From: Halocafeteria seosinensis
Taxonomy: Eukaryota > Sar > Bigyra > Bicosoecida
Length of the DNA stretch: 64,000 bases
Assembly (NCBI GenBank): GCA_001687465.1
Contig: LVLI01000066.1
Coordinates: forward strand, 58,303-122,302
Direction: 5' to 3'
Shown here: one piece after another, positions 33,158 through 44,762 of the stretch
Layout of the letters: each line of letters begins with the position of its first letter
Numbering within the stretch: the first letter of the stretch is position 1
Translations under genes and position numbers: made by a program
The notes under the pieces: model-generated
Database searches by the model: none
Told to the model about the DNA's origin: nothing
The model's input: only the letters and a program-made list of their open reading frames with translations

Positions 33158-33349
33158 GCCTGGTACGTCATTTTGACCACACGAGCACATACCCGTCGAT
33201 CGGCTCAATCCAAGTTGCGAACAGACTTCTGGAGAGAAGATTATCACCAGAATCAGATTGTATGGTCTATGTAGACCTGTATTGTGGTGTGACTGCTTCG
33301 ATATGAGTCCGGTATACACTGGTGTTGAAATAATGTCACATCAAGTAAC

Positions 33350-33560
33350 CCACCGGCGAGGAACACAACACTGGTTTTGCTCAGGTGGTATCGGGAGAGG
33401 TGCTATGCCTGCGCCAACGACGTCAGGAGTGCCGTCAAGGCTCAGTCTGGGAGGAGAAGGCCCTGAGCCTGCCACAGCGACGCCCGGACCGTTGCAGCAG
33501 CGCAGTTAGGATTAAGTGTTGGTCCAGACGCAACAGTTGTGGCCAATGACAAGCCGTGTG
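33350..33560 (+). repeat. Dispersed repeat, also at 61435-61605 in inverse orientation
   Basis: The sequence caacactggttttgctcag through aggattaagtgttggtcc matches the reverse complement of 61435-61605 in order and spacing, including the ctgggaggagaaggcc block. It carries no intact gene. It may derive from a retroelement, because the 61-kb copy adjoins a chromodomain fragment. Confidence 0.6.
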
Positions 33561-34124
33561 TGGGTACCAATGCAAGATATCCTAAATGCAAACTGGTGGT
33601 GGGATGAAGTAGCGCCTTTAATAATGGAAACTGAGAGTAATTATACTGCACACGAGGTGTACTACACATCGTTGCACACCCCCTAATAAGTTTTCTCCCT
33701 GTGCGTTTCTTACGGACTCAAAAGGGCTGCTGGACTACAATTGTGTGTACGACTGGTACATATTGTACTTGTCAACAGGTTTGTCGTGTTTCTGCAGCGT
33801 GCTGACAAAAACCAGTCGAAAACGACGCTACCTTGGCGTCATAATCAACACCAAGTCACCATCCAGTCCAATACCAGCCCACCACATATTCATGTAGCAA
33901 GCCGTGGTTGTACAGTACAAGTGCATGGTATGCTGCTATACAGTATTAGCAAGATCGGCCAGTTCTCACCTCCATGATTGTTCTAAACACGTCTCTTTAT
34001 ACTCTTTGTACCGTCGCTATCGGTACCAGACATTGCTGTACGTTTACCGGTATTGATTCCGATTCCTCGATTCCAGCTGTTTCTGCCTGTTCTCACCAGT
34101 GACCGGCGGGCGTCGAGCCAGCGG
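33561..34124. other. Intergenic, no feature recognised
   Basis: Short open frames here lack protein-like composition. The stretch contains the promoter of the secreted Cys-rich gene at 34125. Confidence 0.5.
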
Positions 34125-35315
34125 ATGCCAGGAAGATTGTCCCCCTCCCTCTGCTGTTGTATGTGCCTTAGCAGTATCGTATTTCGATGCGCACATGGAC
34201 ATACCGGTACAGCGCACTTGACGTTCGAGAATGGGAATGAATGGAACATCCACCATGATAGTGTCGAATGGGAAGAGGCGACATGCGATAATGGAGCGAG
34301 CAAGAGTTTGGAGATCAGAGAAAGTTCTGTTAGTACGGACGTCGCAACCCATACGCTTACGTCTCCTCAGAAAATGAAATTCTTTTCATTCTTTTACTAT
34401 GAATGGGAGGCTAGCAATGGAGGAGGGATACGACTCATCAATGAGAACGAAGAATTGGAGCTGGGGTTCGGGACAACTAATCCCCAGTTCATGGTGGACG
34501 ATGGTAATAGAATGGCATGGGTCACCGGTGAACTAGGAGATGCCGGAAGTGCGAGCGATTTCGAAAAATGGTTTCGAGTCAGGGTTGAAATTGACTGGGA
34601 TTCAAGTTCTTTTACGGCTACGTTGGATCGGGGGAGGGATAGCACTGAAATTGTGCAATTCGATGGATCGCTCAAGGGCTCTAAGTTGCCGATTAAGAAG
34701 CTTGTCTGGGCTGACATTTCCCAGAACACGTGGTATAAAGGTTCGGCTATGCATATGCGCATTTGCAGTGTCCGATACGAGACAACTTGCTCTCCTGGAC
34801 AAGAGTTTGATGAGCAACAGAATCAATGTGTCGACTGCCCAAGGGGAACATACCACAGCAGCGAAGAAGATAAATGCGAGAGTTGTCCAGAGGGCGAAAT
34901 CAGTGACAAAGGAAGTGACGGAATCGGAGAGTGCTCTCCGTGTCCAAGAGGAACATACAATACAGGACAATACTGTGAGATCTGTCCTTCCGGAAGGAGT
35001 AGTGAGAAGAGATCCACGAGCCAGGACGACTGCACGACATGCCCTCCAGGGAAATATAGCCACCAAGGAACCGCATGCGAGAATTGTCCCGCGGGAAAGA
35101 GCAGTGAGAGGGAATCTACAAGCCAAGACCATTGTACGACATGCCCTCCAGGTAAATATAGCAATGAAGGAAGTGGATGTCTTTTGTGTCCCGAAAAACG
35201 TATTAGTTATCCTGGAGCTAGGGGAAAGAAAGACTGCTTCGTTCCACCAAGTAGGCAAGCTTCTCAATTTCCAGAGCGAAGTGTTAGAATGAGCAAGCAT
35301 CGCCGCGGCCTCTGA
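34125..35315 (+). CDS. Secreted protein with lectin-like domain and GCC2/GCC3-type Cys repeats
   Basis: The gene encodes 396 residues in one exon from the Met at 34125, chosen because a signal peptide follows (SPSLCCCMCLSSIVFRCAHG). Residues of about 90-225 form a beta-rich module (FFSFFYYEWEASNGGGIRL ... WFRVRVEIDWDSSSFTATLD) resembling a concanavalin-like or farnesoic-acid-methyltransferase-type fold. Then come five or six Cys-rich repeats of the ephrin-receptor GCC2/GCC3 kind: CxxCPRGTY, CPPGKYSHQGTACENCPAGK, CPPGKYSNEG. Such modules occur in cell-surface or extracellular adhesion proteins of protists. There is no second membrane segment, so secretion is likely. The ligand is unknown. Confidence 0.75.
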   Translation: MPGRLSPSLCCCMCLSSIVFRCAHGHTGTAHLTFENGNEWNIHHDSVEWEEATCDNGASKSLEIRESSVSTDVATHTLTSPQKMKFFSFFYYEWEASNGGGIRLINENEELELGFGTTNPQFMVDDGNRMAWVTGELGDAGSASDFEKWFRVRVEIDWDSSSFTATLDRGRDSTEIVQFDGSLKGSKLPIKKLVWADISQNTWYKGSAMHMRICSVRYETTCSPGQEFDEQQNQCVDCPRGTYHSSEEDKCESCPEGEISDKGSDGIGECSPCPRGTYNTGQYCEICPSGRSSEKRSTSQDDCTTCPPGKYSHQGTACENCPAGKSSERESTSQDHCTTCPPGKYSNEGSGCLLCPEKRISYPGARGKKDCFVPPSRQASQFPERSVRMSKHRRGL

Positions 35316-35484
35316 CAGGACTGAAAATTGCTTTACGATTTTCGTGGGTGGTATACGCGGTATGGCACATTATTTTTATAAAAACTGAGGATATGCGTCA
35401 ATTCTTCGACGACAGCATAGGAGCAAGCAAGTTGCATTCCAACGCGCTGGTGTCACTGGCAAACTACGACCATTAAGTATGACC

Positions 35485-38400
35485 TTAATGCTCACGGTAA
35501 TCATCAACTACGTGGAACCCCGGAGGAACAATTCCGGCCAGCAACTGGCGAGTGGCCGGGCCAGCTGGCAGAAAACAGCTCAAAGAGTTTCCAGCACCAA
35601 ACTTTCTCGCCCAAACGGCAGAGCTGGCTCCAGCGACAACAGTCAAAGCGCCTTGAGAAGTAATGGAAGTCATCGCATCGACAAGATCACGTGTACCTCC
35701 TTGGCATTCTTCAAGTTCAGTAGCGCCCAGGGGACCCGCCCAGACCACTGTTCCTGCTTCTCCAATGATCTCTTCGATCCTGCAAACAATTTCACACGGA
35801 TATAGCTAACAGAATAACCACAAAGCATAACGATGTACTTACATTTCCTTCGTTTTACTCCCTATATCCAAGACGAACTTCCCTTCGGGAATCGACGGAA
35901 ACACTTCCACATCTGTAGGTGATTGCTGACGAGGAGACTCCGTGCTTTTTTCTTTCGATTTCTTCCCCCGTGGTGATTTCTTCCCACTTTCAGCTGAGGC
36001 AGGAGCATTTTCCTTTGCCCCCAAATAATTTTGAACTACATTCTGTTCATCACTTGATAAGCTAGCTAAGGCCCTTAGAGACTTGTCAGCTTGAGATATT
36101 GCCCCCTTCAGTGCCAACCAACCCCTAGATGCGGTAGCATCGATCTCCATGCCCGTCATGAATTCTGATTCAAACTCACTTAGAATCGAGGACCAATCAC
36201 CATCGGTTACAGAGAGGCCAGAGCTCCCAATTAAACGCGAGACCACAAACTCCCGAAAGTATCTTAGCAACGCCAAAGACTGATAAAGGCATTGTGAATC
36301 ACTCACGGAACCGGCAGAGGCAGCAACAGATTCGATGCATTTAAAGGCTTCAGAAATAGCCATAATAGTATTGGCACTATTGCCAGTAAACATACCAGGG
36401 TTTTGTCCGATTCCCGTCTGAGCAATCTGCGCAAATATCCCGAAGTTTTCGGCATCGGGAACAACAGAATATTCGTGTAGTTCCGATCCATATTCAAATT
36501 CTTGTCCCAAACTGCAATGGATCCGTTCAGGGACATAAACTGTGATATACTCCGGTTTCGCAGCAATGTCAGGGCCAAAACGCAAAGGAGCCTTCCTGCG
36601 CTCCATTCTGTAAACTGTTTGTATGCTGTAATTACTGTAAGAGCTTGAGGGTCTAAGTAATCCCAAATATTCCTCAGGGTCCGAAGGCAATTCTGCCTCT
36701 AACAGTTCCCCGTTATAGTCTACTCCTCCACTTTCTTGTTTCGAACCGGTTGCTCTGATCGGGCTTGATCTCAGAGGTAGGTTCCGCTCAAATTCCTCAA
36801 GATCATCCTCGCCTTCCACAGGCGGCAGTTCCTCCCCAGCAGTCGAAAGTTCACTTTTCACTCGCTGCTTCCATGCATTCCGTTCAATATTTGAATCCAC
36901 ACTGATGTCATCCGAGTCTTCTTCCTCCTCTTCGTCTTCACCCTCAGATTCTGGCTCTTCTAAATAACGCAGTTGGCTTGCCTCGGATGCTCTCTTGTTG
37001 CCACATAAGAAATCCACAGGAGAGTGTATTCGCACCCCTCGACGCTCCGCAGTGGTGTTTAATTTCCGAAGAATGACACCGACACTGTACCAGACCCTTT
37101 CGCCACAGACCAACCTGGTAGATCCTACTTTGATTCCCCGAACATGCTCAACGTACGCGGCACCAATAAGTCCACCCAGTACGATTCTATCAGCCCAATC
37201 CACTGCATAAAGAGCCTGATATGCCCTTGCAACTAAAGAAGCCGGATTGCTACCACCACCCAACACGCACACCACAGGTTGTGGGGCGTCTAGTTCTGCC
37301 CGAGTGTGCGTAAACTGTTCTACTATCCGCTTAGCAAAAGAAGCCGCTCCCACAGAATAATCGGGATCTGTTGACTTTCTCGTGCTCAGATCCTTCCATT
37401 CATCTTCAAAACAGACTCCATGCTCGCTTGAGGTACCTCCAATGCAATTGGTCAAATGTTCCTTTGGCCGATCAGAGAACGAGCGCAAAAACACGGATCT
37501 CCCACGCCGAAACAAGATGCGACAAAGATCGTAACAGAGTCCTGCGGTAGAAGAGTTTATGATCCTTCCATATCTGCGTGTGGACAAGCATATATTGGGG
37601 ATCGACGGTAACGTTTTATGCTTTTTAATCACATGTTGATCTACATCGCGGATTCCATGCACTGTATCACATATACTTCGTAGCGGCCGGACACCTGCCA
37701 CAGAAGATGCGCTACTCTGGGTCACATTGACAGCATCAAACACGACAACATCAGCTAGCGAAGAAAGTGCACCTCTAAGAGCGGCTGTGTGAGACGAAAC
37801 GCGTTTCCAAAATGCACCGAATTCCGCAAAGTTTGCGAGGTTCGCTCGGACTTCACTAACATATCGATCCTCTTTGGCTCTTATGGACAAGTTGGCCAAC
37901 CCGCTGACGCATATCCCAATGTCGTCCTCAGATACACCTAAGCGACGAAAGAAACCTCGCATTTTCGTCATATTTAACCGTTCTCCACTACTTTCATTTA
38001 TGGTGTGCAGAAGCTGATTACCAGTTACCCCAGCTTCGCATAATGCCCGACAATACGATACCCATCTGGACTTGGCACTGATACCCGGGCACATGGAATA
38101 TAGCCACAAGCTTGTGTGTACAGGAGACCACTCGTGGACCGGAGTCTTATCACACATTTCTACACCGCAGGGATTGGAAAGATGCTTCCGATGCAGGTTT
38201 ATCAATGGAGAATCTACTTCGAATAGTTCAGCAATCATGCTCAAGCGCAATAGATTCTCAATCACAAGAACCGGCATTTTCGACGCTTCAGAAATCGCCT
38301 TGTCGACACGTCGCGGTAAGCTGGATATGCGTTTGACTTCTCCATCTACCTGGCTTTTCCAATCATCCCCATGAGAGTTGTCATCTGTGCTTTCACCTAT

Positions 38401-41400
38401 TAGAGTGCCGTTGAGCCCCAATGACTTAAGCACCGTTACAATCGGAGAGAGACTGGGAGTATATCCAAACCACGTTCCGAAACTATCCTCCTCTCCATGA
38501 GGTATTGTTTTCTCGGCTGCTGGTATAGCCCCCAAGCCGTATGGTTCATCGATAGAAGTCTCGGGCAAGTAAGCTTCGGTACCCGGAAAACGCCCATTCT
38601 TGATGACATCATTTGGCAAAGGCATTCTACATGTACCCGAAGTAGACAACAAGATAATGGCCGAAGGTTTTTTGTTCTTGATGTGGGAAATTGTGTTGAG
38701 CACACTCAGCAATTTGGGGGACTTCATAATGACCTCTTCAGCTGTTGGTAATCGAGATGGATCAACCTTTTTCTGCCCGTGCTGCCCTCGAAGCTGCCTA
38801 TAAACTTTCTCCCGTTCGGCAGAGATTTCCTCCGAGAAGTCCAAATCAGCCCTGATTAAAACAACCTTTCCAACAAGTGATTCCTTCTTCCGCAACGCAT
38901 TTTGTAGAGAATCTTTAGGGGACCTATGGACGAGTTGTTTCCCTTGAGAAGACCATACGTGTCGCTGTGGGAAGCCCAATTCTTGCCAGATATCAGCCCC
39001 TGTAGTGGGAGGGGTCAGCTGATTGATACCGGAGAGATGACGAGCATATACGGAGAACGAGCCTAGCATTTCTCCTAAAAATTTGCGAACGTTATCTGAG
39101 AGTGCCTGCCGGTAGGAGTCCGCTTCTCCAGAACTTCCCCCTTGATCGCCTGCTACAATTTCTGAGGGCTGTTCTTTCTTACCCTTGCCGCTTTGGGGTT
39201 TGCCTTTGGAGGAAGGCTTCTTACCTTTCGCACTTTTGTCTCCGCTGCCCTCCAGTAAACTGCGGTTACGGGAAATCAACCAGAGGGCACTGTTAGCCCA
39301 CCTTATACCACGATCTACAGATGCAAGTCCAGCTGGCAATACCCTCAATAGGGCTTGCTCTGCCATACCTGTCGCCGCAGTGTCATCGAAGTCACAACCG
39401 GCAACCTCGTTTTGGCCGTAAACTCTCCTCACGGCCGAGTCAACTGAAGCCGTAGCTCCAATATACGCCGCTTTACTCTCTGGTTGATACGACACATCTT
39501 CACCTGATATGTTGTAATCACCACTTTCGTATTCCTCAAGAAATTGTGACTCAGATTTATTCTGCTGTTGTGCCCATTCACGAGCCATCTTATCATCTGC
39601 ATTTGTTAGATCTTTACAAGCAGTAATACCACTTGCAAGACAAACATGCAGGTCCTCAAATTTGCTGCTTGCCTCATCGGAGTCGTATTCACTCTCCGAC
39701 GGCGATTCTATCTCCTCTTCACTTTCCTCACCTGCGTCCGAGGCCTGTTGTTTATCAGCTGATGCCTTCGGTAAGCCGACACGCGCTCTCACGCGTCGTT
39801 TCGCCTTCCGCCACTTCCTCCGGCGGCGAACGTCTTCTCTCAAACGAGCCATTTTGGCATCGTGGTGGCGTTTCCACAAGGCAAATTTGCCTTCAACTGC
39901 AAGCACCGCAGAGTCACCATCTGTATGTCCCAACTCAGGAGTAACATCGAAATCACGTAGAGGCAGCTCCTCTTTTTGACGGCATGCTCCTGCAAGAAGG
40001 GGAATACTCTCCGCCAACCTGAGCAGCATTGATTTAGTATATTCCTCTAACTGGTGACGTTCACGGTGTCGTTTGCTTCGAGCTTGGGTGATAAGCAGTC
40101 CAAGTCGGCTTTTGCAAGAAGCATGAAAGGACCTGACTTTCTTCCTAATTTCTTTATCTTGTCTCGAGACGGATTCCTCTTCAGTTACAGGCGGTTCTTT
40201 CCCTTTCCCTTTTCCTTTGGATTTCGGCGTCTTTTCTCGCTTATCAGACGGGGCAGCTTCAGCGTCCTCTTCTTTTGGTAGTGACTCCATCAGCTTTTGC
40301 ATTACAGTCTGATTATCTGATGTAATGAGATTTATGCCAAGTAAAAGACTTGATATACTTCCATCCCAGGTTTCTTCCGTGCCGATTAGTTCATTCACTT
40401 GTGCGTGCAGCTGCTCAAATTCATCATAGAGCTCAGGTTTAAAAGCAAGACCCGGATTCAAAGCAATGAAAAGCCTCCGCTGTTTATCTCGGATTTGCTC
40501 CTGAGTCGGTGGCTCAGGGGGAGGCTGAATCTGGCTCAGGACTTCATTCAAAACCTCTTGCGCCACTCTTTCAGCAGCTCGATCGGAAAGCCGCTGAGAA
40601 AGGTCTTCTCTCTGCGGAAGAGAATCGTCTTCTGCGATAGCAATCCCGCGCAGAGCGATTCTTATTTGATTACCGTAATTTACTGGCGGAGCGGTTTCAA
40701 GAGCCCATGTCTCCCTGAATGTACCAGAGTCGTAGCTGCGGAAATAAAACGTCAGCTCCTCAGATGTCCGCGGGAGCAGACTGCCTCGCATCTGTCCGCA
40801 CGTAAAGCGCGAAGGCACGATTTCACTGCTGTCGGTGCCCGCAAAGTTATCGTCTCCTACACCGAACATGCTACTCCGTTGTCCACCACCAGAAGAACCT
40901 CGGCTTGAGTGCCGTGAACGCTCACCATGCAAAGGACTTGTGCCACCTGGGTCTACTCTTCGCCAGGAAAAGTAGACTGCACAATCGCTCTGATTCACTA
41001 AACGAATACTGGCGTGGGCAAGAGTCATGTTAGCACTACCTAGACGGGCCTTCCGGCGCTCTTCCAATAGTGATCCACCCGCGTGGCACTTCAAAACTAC
41101 CCGCGGCCACCCTCTGGCCAGTTCCACGGGACCAGTAGCAACGCTGCTTGTTTCTTGTAGCTGGTTCGCAAAGTCTCCAAGATCCGGTCCATCTGGTCCT
41201 GTTGAAGCACCCTTGACTCCCGAAGGAGTAGTTGCATCCTCTACAATTTCGGCAACGAGTGAGGGGAGAGTCCCGATACCGGATGGACCCTCCAGCGTCT
41301 TTGAAGCCGACACACCTTCGACATTCAAAGTTGAACTGCCCTCGATAGTGGCCTCGTCATCCTGCTGCTCCGTCGTGGGAACTTCTTCGCGAGAATTCGA

Positions 41401-42483
41401 GTACTTTTGGGCCCATTGAAACAAAGGTACTCCGATTGCTACTAATTCGCCCATATCAATGTCAGTGGGGCGATAAGGCTTAAGTTTAGCCATGCGTGGT
41501 GCCAGCTGTTGCTTCCGTTCTTGATATACTGGATCGTCCCACCAAGTCCTTGGCTGATGTTTCTTCTTCTTAATGTGCCCTTCAGTAACATCCTCCTCTA
41601 CTGACTTATGCCCTAATTGATCTGTCAGACTGGCGAGGGGTTCTTCTAGGCTGTCTAGTTCCATGCTCTGCGCCAGTTTGGTGGACGCCATAGCAGATTT
41701 TTTCTTGTTGAGGGGATGGCGAATGGTTTCCCGCATCGGCTTCTCTGTCTCTCTCACAGGAACATACAAACCGCTGAATTCATTACCAACACGGATATAT
41801 CGCGTCGATCCACCACGAAGAGACATTTCCCACCCTTCGGTAGAAGGGTTATCATCTTTAGGTTTCGCTTTTTCCAAGAGGTCTTTTTCTTCCATGAGTT
41901 CTCTGTACCCCTCGGAGCGTTTCACGATGGATTCATCAGGATGGCGCTTTACCGAATTCGACAACCTTTGCTGAACCATGTCCCATTCACGCAGCCGAGC
42001 TTGATACAGTTTACGGCTTCGTGCTTCCCGTTGAATGGCCGATTTTTCAAACGGCTGCAATCCTTCCAGGCTATCTTCCTCCTCTTCTTCGCCCTGCAGC
42101 GGTGGCTGCGGCTGACTGGAAGACGAGCGAGGTTGCTCCGCCGTCTTGCCGTGAGTTGATTGGTCTTCGAATCGCACATTCCCACCACCACCACCACCGC
42201 CACTGGAGGTGTACGTCGGTGAGGATACTGGAGGTCTTCTTTGCTGCTGTGAGAAGCTCGATGTAGATTCCAGGCTGTCGCGCGTCTGCACTGTCCATTG
42301 CTCGATCTGTCGATCCGGTTTGGGAGGACTGGAAATGTGACTGGACGGGCAAAATTCTTCATCCTCGTAGAGGACATCAGCTAATTCCCCCAAATCGCGG
42401 TTCTCGTCCGCCGTCTTTACTCGTCTCGCGCTCGATGACGGAGACGCCGACCGAGCCAGTCTCTCCGAATACGGATTCGACAT
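35485..42483 (-). CDS. MYCBP-associated protein fused to a degenerate phosphoglycerate kinase (ciliary)
   Basis: Two exons, 35843-42483 and 35485-35779, are joined over a 63-nt GTAAGT...CAG intron; the protein has 2311 residues. The first 300 residues are disordered. Residues of about 310-600 match the MYCBPAP family (PYRPTDIDMGELVAIGVPLF, then an Ig-like/ASH-type part with NQSDCAVYFSWRR and EELTFYFRSYDSG). The middle is charged and coiled. From about 1200 a phosphoglycerate kinase fold is readable: KVVLIRADLDFS, VLVIENLLRL (about 1401), LADVVVFDAVN (about 1572) and VCVLGGGSNPASLV (about 1735). The C-terminal exon then gives VVWAGPLGATELEE. A SAM-like module (SPVHTSLWLYSMCPG) interrupts the kinase near 1445-1520. 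The usual GGGD nucleotide loop reads AGASS, so catalysis is doubtful. MYCBPAP homologues are axonemal central-apparatus proteins, hence the ciliary location. Confidence 0.8.
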
Positions 42484-43529
42484 GTTCCAAACTATCTTAC
42501 ACAGAAAACGGAAGAGAAAAATATCAATCAGGGAACGTGTAAGAGCCTCTTAAAGTCCTACTGGAACTTGGCCCCGTCCTTTAACGGTCAACCTGGCAAT
42601 TTTGTGAAGCTCGTTGTTGTTTCCACGTCGCAAACCAAAACTGGGTGAGAAGAAATCGAAAACGATAACCGCACAGACATTTACGCAGACACATTATTGG
42701 TGGGAAATTTTCTGCAAACGGAGGTAGGTTAGGTTGCACGTACACGCTTAACCAGACATAGTGTTGTTTGTACTCGAAGGCAGGTTGGCTAACTTGTGCG
42801 AGCAAAAGAGTATTACAACCAGATAATGTTGTACATCGTCCAACCCACCTACATGAAAAGACATGTGTCCGTTATTAGTCATAGTTGTCTTTAAGTAGCT
42901 CATATCTACATCTACAGGCACTGGATCTGTTCCAGAAAATACCGGTATGGTATGGCGTATTCTCCCCTATCAGCCTCTTCCCGTCGCTACGCTCTATGTA
43001 GCGTCTGTCTTGACAAACATCCATCGACTCCCCTAGTGCAGTGCTTGTCTTTTATGCAATAAATTTGTAGTGGCCACTCTATCTACTTTGACCTGCAGAA
43101 GATCCATCCACCACCCACTACAACCACTGGATGATCAGCCAGAATCCCTCTCTTGATTCACATCACACACAGTACGACGGACTAGTTTGCTTGTGCAACA
43201 GTTCTCAATGATCCTCTTTCGCATTTATTTGGCACATAGTAGCCAAATTTTTAGCGAAGTGAATAGCGCTCCCGTGAGAGAACTCCGTGTGCGTTCGCTT
43301 TCTTCCACAGCACCTGCTCCATCGAAATGAACGTGCTCTATGATGGCTGTGTCTGGAAATTCCGACCGGAACGCGATACAATAGCTATGTACAATCTAGC
43401 GCATATGCATTGCATCAGATACGACCCATCTCTATATGTTTGCGTCAGCCCATTTCCCATACTATGGCCCCCTGCATCCTCCAGGACGGCATTAACAGTT
43501 CCATCATCAGTCTTTCATCCTATATCCCA
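42484..43529. other. Intergenic, no feature recognised
   Basis: The promoter of the giant ciliary gene should lie just above 42483. No convincing frame or RNA gene is visible in the rest. Confidence 0.5.
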
Positions 43530-43830
43530 TTAGCCTTGTTCGCTCTCTTCTTCATCATCATCCGTTTGTTCCTCCAAATTTGGAAGCGTCTGCGCAGAGC
43601 CAACTAGCCAGAGAGTAATATTCAGCTCTTGCGTACCGCCAGAGTGGCGATACTGTACATACCAAATCAGGTTTCAAAATATGGTGCACGCACAGGTGTC
43701 CAAGGTATGCAGCGGCGATCCCAGTAGAGTAAAAGAGGACGAAATGCCATGATTTAGAGAGCCGAAGAAGATTAGCTTGATTGCGATTTCGTTGCCATTG
43801 ACGCCAGTTCTGGAGCACTGTCCGGATCAT
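43530..43830 (-). CDS. Small single-pass membrane protein with acidic tail
   Basis: Two exons, 43663-43830 and 43530-43589, with a 73-nt GTATGT...CAG intron in phase 0, give 75 residues. The N-terminus is basic (RQWQRNRNQANLLRLSK), followed by a membrane segment (WHFVLFYSTGIAAAYLGHL) and, only after splicing, a strongly acidic end (TDDDEEESEQG). A basic start plus one membrane helix would suit a mitochondrial or ER protein. I do not recognise the family. The opposite strand has a competing hydrophobic frame over exon 2, which is probably its shadow. There could be an upstream exon I cannot see. Confidence 0.45.
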
Positions 43831-44762
43831 TTCCCAATTTATTCACTCGCTCTTCCGTCCGAAACAAAGATGGTTACGTATTTTGACACGGGTCGGCACT
43901 CTGTATCAAACAGTGAGGTCCGAGTCGGAATCGCCCCAAAGACTGTATGCATCCATTTCATTCTGCCGTCCAACCCGGTTTGTGAAGGTGTTGAAGGTGC
44001 GGAAGGTGCGTATACCTACATTTCACGACAGTATACAAGCTCAGCCAAGCGGCCGCCGCTACTGGATTACTCCGCGACGGCTTTGTTTCCATCCTATCTA
44101 GTACTTGTAGCCAGTGCTTCTTTCAGGCAGGACTTGCCGGTGTACTCCGGAGCAGAGTCGGTCGTTGAACCGACGCGAAATCGTTGGCGACTAACTTGGT
44201 ACCTCTATGCAGTGTTTCTGCGCGATTCCTCCATATGACATGGATTGCTTTCGGAAAAGGATTCGTACGATATATCTACGGTGAGTCCACTTTGGTTTTC
44301 CAATTATTCGCTTTTCTCTTCTGTCTACACTGCCGGTATGAAAAGGTAGAGACTGGAGATGAGGGCAAACTCGCAAGGGATGAACGGATGAAGTTGCTCG
44401 ACCAGACGATAAGCAAGTGTGGTAGTCCGACATCTATGTTATGTGCTTGCGAGTGTGATTCAAGTTTGTTCATTAAAGCCCGGTACGGCGTGCACCTCCA
44501 CCTTAAGGGAGGTTTGGTTTGCCCGTTGTACATCTCAAGATGGCAATATTGCGGCACAGGACGGAGTGTTTGGAGATGCGATGAAGTGAAGTGGGGGAAT
44601 TAGAAATGGTGGAAAATAGTCGGACCTGTGGTATGTTGTTGCACGCTCTTGGAAGGGAACTCCCAGCCCCCGACTTTGAATGGCCAGAATTACGTATGGT
44701 TCACCGCCCTGTGAATGAATGGAGCTGTTCATGCAGATTGTATGCTCTAAAATGAAAAAAAT
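43831..44762. other. Intergenic, no firm gene
   Basis: Frames of up to about 150 codons exist on the plus strand (43777-44238, 44184-44603), but their composition is not protein-like and they have no recognisable motif or splice-supported extension. Confidence 0.4.

Noticed and set aside
43464-43607. Plus-strand 47-residue hydrophobic peptide
   Set aside because: It is antisense to the acidic last exon of the minus-strand gene, and antisense of acidic or Lys-rich codons gives hydrophobic residues. The minus gene has splice support.
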